Shown here piece after piece: positions 58,620 through 64,000 of a DNA stretch of 64,000 nt (the stretch's first letter is position 1; every line of letters begins with the position of its first letter). Location of the stretch: the NCBI RefSeq assembly GCF_963924675.1, contig NC_089239.1, positions 4,887,001-4,951,000 on the forward strand, in the 5' to 3' direction. This DNA comes from Phocoena phocoena. Its lineage: Eukaryota > Chordata > Mammalia > Artiodactyla > Phocoenidae. A program made the position numbers and the translations under genes. Below the pieces are notes generated by a model, which made no database searches, was not told the DNA's origin, and worked only from the letters and a program-made list of their open reading frames with translations.

Positions 58620-58834
58620 CACATCTTTTTTATCCATTCCTCTGTTGATGGACACTTAGGTTGCTTCCATGTCTTGCTTATGTAAATAGTGCTACTGTCA
58701 ACACTGGGGAGCATGTCTCTTTTTGAATTAGAGTTTTCATCTTTTCTGGACATATGCCCAGTAGTGGGATTGCTGGATCAGATGGTAACTCTATTTTTAG
58801 TTTTTTTAAGGAAACTCCAGATTGTTTTTCACAG
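58133..58834 (-). mobile_element. L1 LINE 3' end, antisense, ~0.7 kb
   Basis: Starts with the T-rich tail and 3' UTR ('actatagttgatatacaata', 'gttccctgtggtacacagta') and runs into ORF2 ('gtccatccatgttgctgcaa', 'gtagtgggattgctggatca'). Duplication ttagccctgtttt is exact at 58120-58132 and 58835-58847. A (TA)n tract lies inside at 58573-58616. Confidence 0.93.
58573..58616. repeat. (TA)n microsatellite inside L1
   Basis: About 44 bp of pure TA expanded from the 'tatatatatacacc' site of L1 ORF2. Confidence 0.95.
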
Positions 58835-58847
58835 TTAGCCCTGTTTT

Positions 58848-60489
58848 GTACAGAACACTCGAGTTCACTACTGTCACGAGCCCTCCCTTCTCTGAGGAAG
58901 CCCTCAGAGCCCAACTTCTCAAATGGAAGAGACAATAGTTTATAGATAGAGGGATTCCAGAGAAGCCAGAAAAAACTAGATCTGTCTCTCTCTACGGCAC
59001 TAATGCACAGGCAATTCTAACAGCTGTACTTTTTCCTAAGTCCCACTTGCATGCTTTTGCTCTACATGCCATATCTAGGGATACATTACAATTACAGTCT
59101 GTGAATAGATTAGGCCTTTTGTGGGCTTGAAAAGTACTAAATGGGGAGCATTTTCACGCTTCCATATTATTTATAGAATGACTGATGACCCCTAGTGCTC
59201 TTCAGCTCACTCGTTTCCCCCCCCCCCGCCCCCCGCTTCTGGACAGACTTGTAATCATTATTTTGTCTTGCTTGAAATTTGCGTGAGTCATGGCTGTCTC
59301 CAGAGTGGTTCTGAGCCGATGCTTTCAAGTCTCAGCTTTAATTGTGGGTCCCATTGCCCACCTCTCATGTTCTTTGTCAGGCTGCTTTAGAGAGCCACCT
59401 AGTACCAGTCTCCAAGGGTGCAAGGCCGTTACCTGATTTGGTTCTGAAAAGTGCATCTGTGTCAAGAGAGAAAAGAACCACCAGAAGGAGCTGATGGAGC
59501 CCAACAGGCCTGGCCTGGGAGGTGGACAGCAAGTCCCAGGGTCACTGCTTCTCAAATCATGTCCCCTCACTGAGTTTCAAAGCCCTCACTGAATATAAGG
59601 TAGTCAAGGTCTCTATCAACCCAACATTCTCTAATTTTATGCTTCAAGACTGAGCTTTTTAAACTTTTTAGTATTTTCCAGAGGCAGAAGAGTGGCTGTA
59701 AAGTCATCCTTCTTTCTTGTTTACCTCTCTCCTGCTGGGTGGCCCAGAAACTGACCAGCCCCCTTAACACGCAGGTCCTGCTAGAGGAAAAGTGTCCTTC
59801 GGGCCTGTTTATCCTGTTCTTGAACAAAAGGCACAGGGGCTTTTCCAAGGCTATGACTTGGGGCAAAAGAAGTGAAGTTGGTCATATCAGGAGGAAGTAG
59901 AGAAAGAAGCTTATTTTCACTTCATTCCACGCTATGAATACCAAGCACACATTCTGGTGGTTTCTCAGGCAAACGGGATGAGTGGGAGGGGGTGAGGAAG
60001 GCTCGAAAGGGAACCTGGACCCACCACCTGAGCAGTCCAGGCTTCTGTCCTTACACTCATTCTGGGTCTTTTATAAGTTACTGTAACCCCTTCTCACACA
60101 TCTCCCCAGAGTTCATTAGACACTAGAGTACGTCCAGCTGTAAGCGATCTTTAGCTGCTCTTGACTTTTACTCCAACTGGACTTTGGTAAAATGTTGAAT
60201 TTGGCCAGCGTTTGTCTAATCTCTTAAAAGTTGTCATGGAACATGGAATGCCAGGGAATTGAATTAAAATAAATGAAGACCTTGCTTCATTTAGGTCAAT
60301 GTTGACAGGGGAGTAGGCGGGGGAGATAAGATGGGGATGGACACGTGCCTTGGTTATGTTCCTGAGTCCAGCTCTCCATCTCTGCCCTTTGGCTGGAGAA
60401 GAGGATTAAGTCCATTCTGGCTTGGATTTTCATAGTGTAAATGGGGTAGTGGTTTGAGTGATTGGACAAATCAGCCCCTCACCCCATTT
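58848..60489. other. Unique intronic sequence
   Basis: No exon or dispersed repeat recognised. Includes a C-run at 59217-59234. Confidence 0.45.
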
Positions 60490-60670
60490 AATTCACTCCC
60501 ATGACCAAAATCTGTTGAGTGCCTGCTATGTTTGAGGCATTGAAACAGGCCTTGGGGACAACAGAAGGAGCTCCCTTTACCTCTCAGCAAGTACATAATC
60601 TAGTTGAGAGGAAGCAACATGTAGTCAAGTAAATACAGTTAAAATCAACATAGGATATATTGGCACAAAA
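60490..60670 (-). mobile_element. L2 LINE tail, antisense
   Basis: 'tgttgagtgcctgctatgtt', 'tgaggcattgaaacaggcct' and 'agcaagtacataatctagtt' follow the reverse complement of the L2 3' end. Confidence 0.55.
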
Positions 60671-60744
60671 TGCTGCTGGAATTCAGAAGTAGTTGCATCT
60701 GGTTGGGGGCCAGCAGTAAAGGTGGTCATGGGGTGAGTACAGGA

Positions 60745-60903
60745 AAGTGGCTTGGGAAGGAGACCATCTGGGTTCAATCTTGGCTCTACATCTACTGATT
60801 GGGTGGCCTCGAGCTTGTTACTTAAAGCCCTGTCTGGAGCTTAGTTTCCACACCTGTAAAATATGACAGATTTTTAAAAGTTTTAGCAGAACTGACTGTG
60901 GTG
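60745..60903 (+). mobile_element. MIR SINE, cut by a CHR-type SINE
   Basis: 'ctgggttcaatcttggctct', 'gtggcctcgagcttgttact' and 'agtttccacacctgtaaaat' follow the MIR sense consensus. Confidence 0.8.
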
Positions 60904-60912
60904 AGGATTGAG

Positions 60913-61069
60913 GGTTTTTTTTTTAAGTCGTTATTGAATTTGTTACAATATTGCTCCTGCTTTCTTATGTTTTGGTTTTTTGGCCTGGAGGCATGTGGGA
61001 TCTTAGCTCTCTGACCAGGAAGGCATTGGAAGGCCAAGTCTTAACCACTGGACTGCCAGGGAAGTTCCT
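60913..61069 (-). mobile_element. CHR/tRNA(Glu)-type SINE, short older form
   Basis: Antisense, T-rich at the left and '...ccactggactgccagggaag' at the right. Duplication aggattgag is exact at 60904-60912 and 61070-61078. The B-box side is partly deleted. Confidence 0.9.
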
Positions 61070-61078
61070 AGGATTGAG

Positions 61079-61559
61079 TTTTAAGAACAACAAGAAACAA
61101 CAATAACAAAAATTACAAAACTTCTTAGACAGTACTGGGCATGAATGGCACGAACTTTTTTCTCATGTGTTAATTATCATTCTGTAATAATGAAATTACA
61201 TTTGAAATGGACTTTGGGGAACAGGCAGGTGAATACTGAGGCATCCGTCAGTACTTCTTTATCCCAAGTACTTCTTCTGTAAAATTGGTCCAGAATTCTT
61301 CATAGCAAACTCTAGTTGCTTTTGCCCAAAGTTGGGGTTTTGGACTCACAAAAAGTTCAGACCTCTTCAGGGTTTAGAACCCAAACTGACCTAAACCAGA
61401 CAGTGGGATATAAAGAATTATCTGGGACAGTCCTCCGAAGACTGTTCTCACTCTGAGTTTCTTGTGGTCTAATGCTTTCCACCTACTCCAAGTCTTCATT
61501 TTATACAACAGTTTCAACCTTGGTGTTCAATCTTGCAACATCAGAAAGAGCATTTTCTT
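61079..61559. other. Unique intronic sequence
   Basis: No element recognised. Confidence 0.4.
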
Positions 61560-61770
61560 TTTAGAATTTATTTTATTGGAGTATAGTTTGTTCACGATGT
61601 TGTGTTAATTTCTGCTGTACAGCAAAGTGATTCAGTTATACATATATGTATACTTTCTTCTTCATATCTTTTCCGTGATGGTTTATTATAGGATATTGAA
61701 TATAGTTCTGTGTGCTACACAGTAGGACCTTGTTGTTTATCCATTCTATATATAATAGTTTGTTACCAGT
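61560..61770 (-). mobile_element. L1 3' end, antisense
   Basis: 'attggagtatagtttgttca', 'gttaatttctgctgtacagc', 'aaagtgattcagttatacat' and 'tgtgctacacagtaggacct' are the L1 3' UTR in reverse. No clear duplication. Confidence 0.88.
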
Positions 61771-64000
61771 TACATTTTGTCAGCCGTCTATAATTAGCAC
61801 ATTATTCTCCAAAGACCATGGATAATAATACTTGAAAGTAAACAAAATAAATTGAACTATGCTCCTGGCTAAAATCATTTTCCCAATATTCTTTGAGACT
61901 CCCTGGAGAGATTTTCTTTACCATTGTGATAACATGGAGCTCATTTTTCTTCTCCATTTGCATTTTTATTTCACCATTAAAAAATAATATGTATCCTTTT
62001 TACGCAGGCATCTGTCTGCTACAGCACATACTAGATCCTTAGCTAATCTCAACATTAACTTATTAAATCCGATTTTGATTCACAGCATTTGATAAATCCC
62101 CTATGTTTCAGAATTGGAAGGGTTTTCTCAAAAACAAATGATCTCCATGTATGAGGGAGACACATCTTTAAGTGTTAACCACTGTTATTTAAGTTATAAC
62201 TTAATGATAAATATTTTGAAGACTTTTTTCTTCTTTGAGTTAATATTATCTAGACCATTCAATATTGTGTTAGGTATAGCTAGATGTAACCAAAATCTGG
62301 ACCTCAGTCCGAATATGCATTTTTGAGCATCATTATAGTATATACTTGTCACTTTGAATAGTCCCTAACAGAAAATAGGAAATGTGTATATTTTTCTGTA
62401 GCTCTTAGAGTCACAAAGAAATCTCAGTCCATTTCATGCTGAATAGTCAAATATAAGTCAAAATCTATATAGCCAGCTTTCAGAAATGTTGGTGATATTT
62501 CAAGCTCAGGACACAATTACTTCAAAGTTCTACCCACAGCTTCTGGTCCTGTCATACTTTCCAGAGATATATCTGTCTTTTCTCTTCCTTATTTAAGTGC
62601 TCTTTCTTCTAAAGACACCCAACAGGCTAACATGTGCTCTTTACTCTTTTTGATTTCCAAAACCATCACCGCTGAATTTATTCCTGTTGTAACAAAAAAG
62701 ATTTTGTAATAGCCTCAAATAGAGGAGTTTCAGACCTCTGATTTTCTTTCCTTGATAATAGATAAAGTTCAAACAATAGATTCTGTTTTCTAACATCTTT
62801 CCATTGCTAAAGATAAACTTACTAATAGCTAAGATTTTCACGGTCAGGCATCTTACCTAAATGAGAACCTAGTTGCCCTGGAGTATCTATATTGGAAAGG
62901 ACCCTTTTAGACCAACTACACAGGTTTCTATCTCTTCCTCTTAGAACCAGATGTTATGATTGTGTTATTCCGTATTTTATCAGAGTCCTGCAGGTAAAAA
63001 GCGTGCTTTCTGTGGAAAAGAGAGACCTGATCAGAATGTATTCTGAGAGATTCATTACTGCCAGGAAATTAAGTGGATTAGAAGGAGGCTATTTAAAAGT
63101 GACAGGAAGGGGGTCAGGCTCCCTCACACCAGTATTTTAGGAAAACAAGTACCAGTAAAAGATCTACCAGCACATTTCATGGTGTATGTACATTGGAGTG
63201 GCATCTTTCATTTCAAATTTAACTCTCAAGAAACCCAGTAACAAGCCACTAATTAGTCTTCTAGAACATGCAAATGATAGTTCTACAGTGAAGCTAGAGA
63301 GTTCATTCTGCGGATGGAATTTAGTCCACTGATGATCTGTTTTCGGTGACACAACGTGTCATGATGAAGGAATTCCAGGCTATCCATTGATTGGGTCAGT
63401 AGTTGAGTCAGTTGTTACAGAGCAATCCACTGTGTGCTAGGGTCCAAGGGAGAACGACAAATTAACAAGTTGCCTTCCCTATCCTTAAACCACTGGTGTA
63501 ATTTTTAAAGTGCCGCAGCAATAAAGCTTTGTGATCCCAGAGAGTAACCCCTCATTCTGGGGTCTCTCTGGAGGGAGAGAGGGCTGGTGGCCCATCTCAG
63601 CGATGGAGGCTGGTGAGCTCTCTGAGCAGCTGTCAGCGCAGTGGAGCCGGGTGACCAGACGTAGCATCCCCAGCTGTGCCTCCAAGCAGCTGCCACCAGG
63701 AATGTAGGTACAGCTTTCAGGATCCAGAGCAGCCTGGAACCCGAGTTGGGAAGGGAGGAGAGAAGATGATCTGAGGATGCAGGAAGGATGTCAAGTATGA
63801 ACAAGATGAAGCATCGAGAAAGCACTTGCCGTTTTGTCGTCTTGGCCGTCCCAGAAGCTCTGCCTTCTAAGGCTTTCCCAAAAAAGCCTTTGCTTTCTTC
63901 ACTCAAAACTTCCTATTTTCTGGGTTTTCTTTGAAGAGCCCTCATGACTTATATAGGATGATTTAAATCTTGTAACACCTGATTGGATATTTCATTTCTG
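61771..64000. other. Unique intronic sequence to the right edge
   Basis: No exon, RNA gene or clear dispersed repeat. ORFs at 62892-63140 (+) and 63505-63906 (-, 133 aa) show no recognisable domain and are treated as chance. Confidence 0.4.

Noticed and set aside
63505..63906. 133-aa minus-strand ORF near the right edge
   Set aside because: No recognised domain, and another minus-strand frame is open over the same DNA. No splice or promoter context.
1..64000. CRISPR arrays, operons, phage or toxin systems
   Set aside because: No spaced direct repeats, ribosome-binding-site-led ORFs or prokaryotic gene packing. All repeats are eukaryotic mobile elements or simple repeats.

Overview
This is mammalian nuclear DNA, almost certainly from a cetacean. 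The clearest sign is a set of 14 tRNA(Glu)-derived CHR-type SINEs (the family named for cetaceans, hippos and ruminants). Several are the CpG-rich ~190-bp form typical of whale and dolphin genomes, with sharp target-site duplications. Young L1 3' ends of the cetartiodactyl type, old L2/MIR/MER5/Tigger/MaLR relics, and no prokaryotic gene structure fit the same picture. The window as a whole looks intronic.

Only one coding element can be supported. It is a 97-nt internal exon on the + strand at 52046-52142, with a branch-point-like motif, an AG acceptor and a GT donor. It encodes one complete U1/matrin-type C2H2 zinc finger (C-x2-C-x12-H-x5-H) matching the last finger of ZMAT4, probably its penultimate exon. 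Positions 1-52045 would then be part of the preceding large intron and 52143-64000 part of the final intron. I found no other ZMAT4 exon.

Layout: 1-12 kb holds an antisense L1 end, SINEs, a palindromic MITE-like relic, a minisatellite and unique intron. 12-17 kb is repeat-dense (a long L2 with a SINE in it, a MaLR-type LTR, and two younger ERV-type LTRs). 19-24 kb has an L1 3' end, a terminal-inverted-repeat DNA transposon, and a textbook 5'-inverted (twin-primed) L1. 26-30 kb is the longest stretch without clear repeats. 32-34.7 kb has an antisense L2 split by an L1M 3' end, then a second L2 and an LTR-like block. 37.7-43.6 kb is a SINE cluster leading into a decayed, nearly full-length antisense L1 (about 42.0-47.1 kb) that is itself broken by later insertions. 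47-52 kb holds L2, MER5A, an ERV LTR and MIRs before the exon. After the exon come a 73-bp L1 stub, another antisense old L1, an MLT1 LTR, a 0.7-kb antisense L1 and more MIR/L2.

I see no operon, CRISPR array, viral coding gene or novel multi-gene system. The most interesting items are a stop codon and polyadenylation hexamer immediately after the ZMAT4 exon, the unusually legible L1 and SINE insertions, and two perfect palindromes inside a dead L1. Repeat family names come from memory of consensus sequences, not a database search, so subfamily names are approximate.
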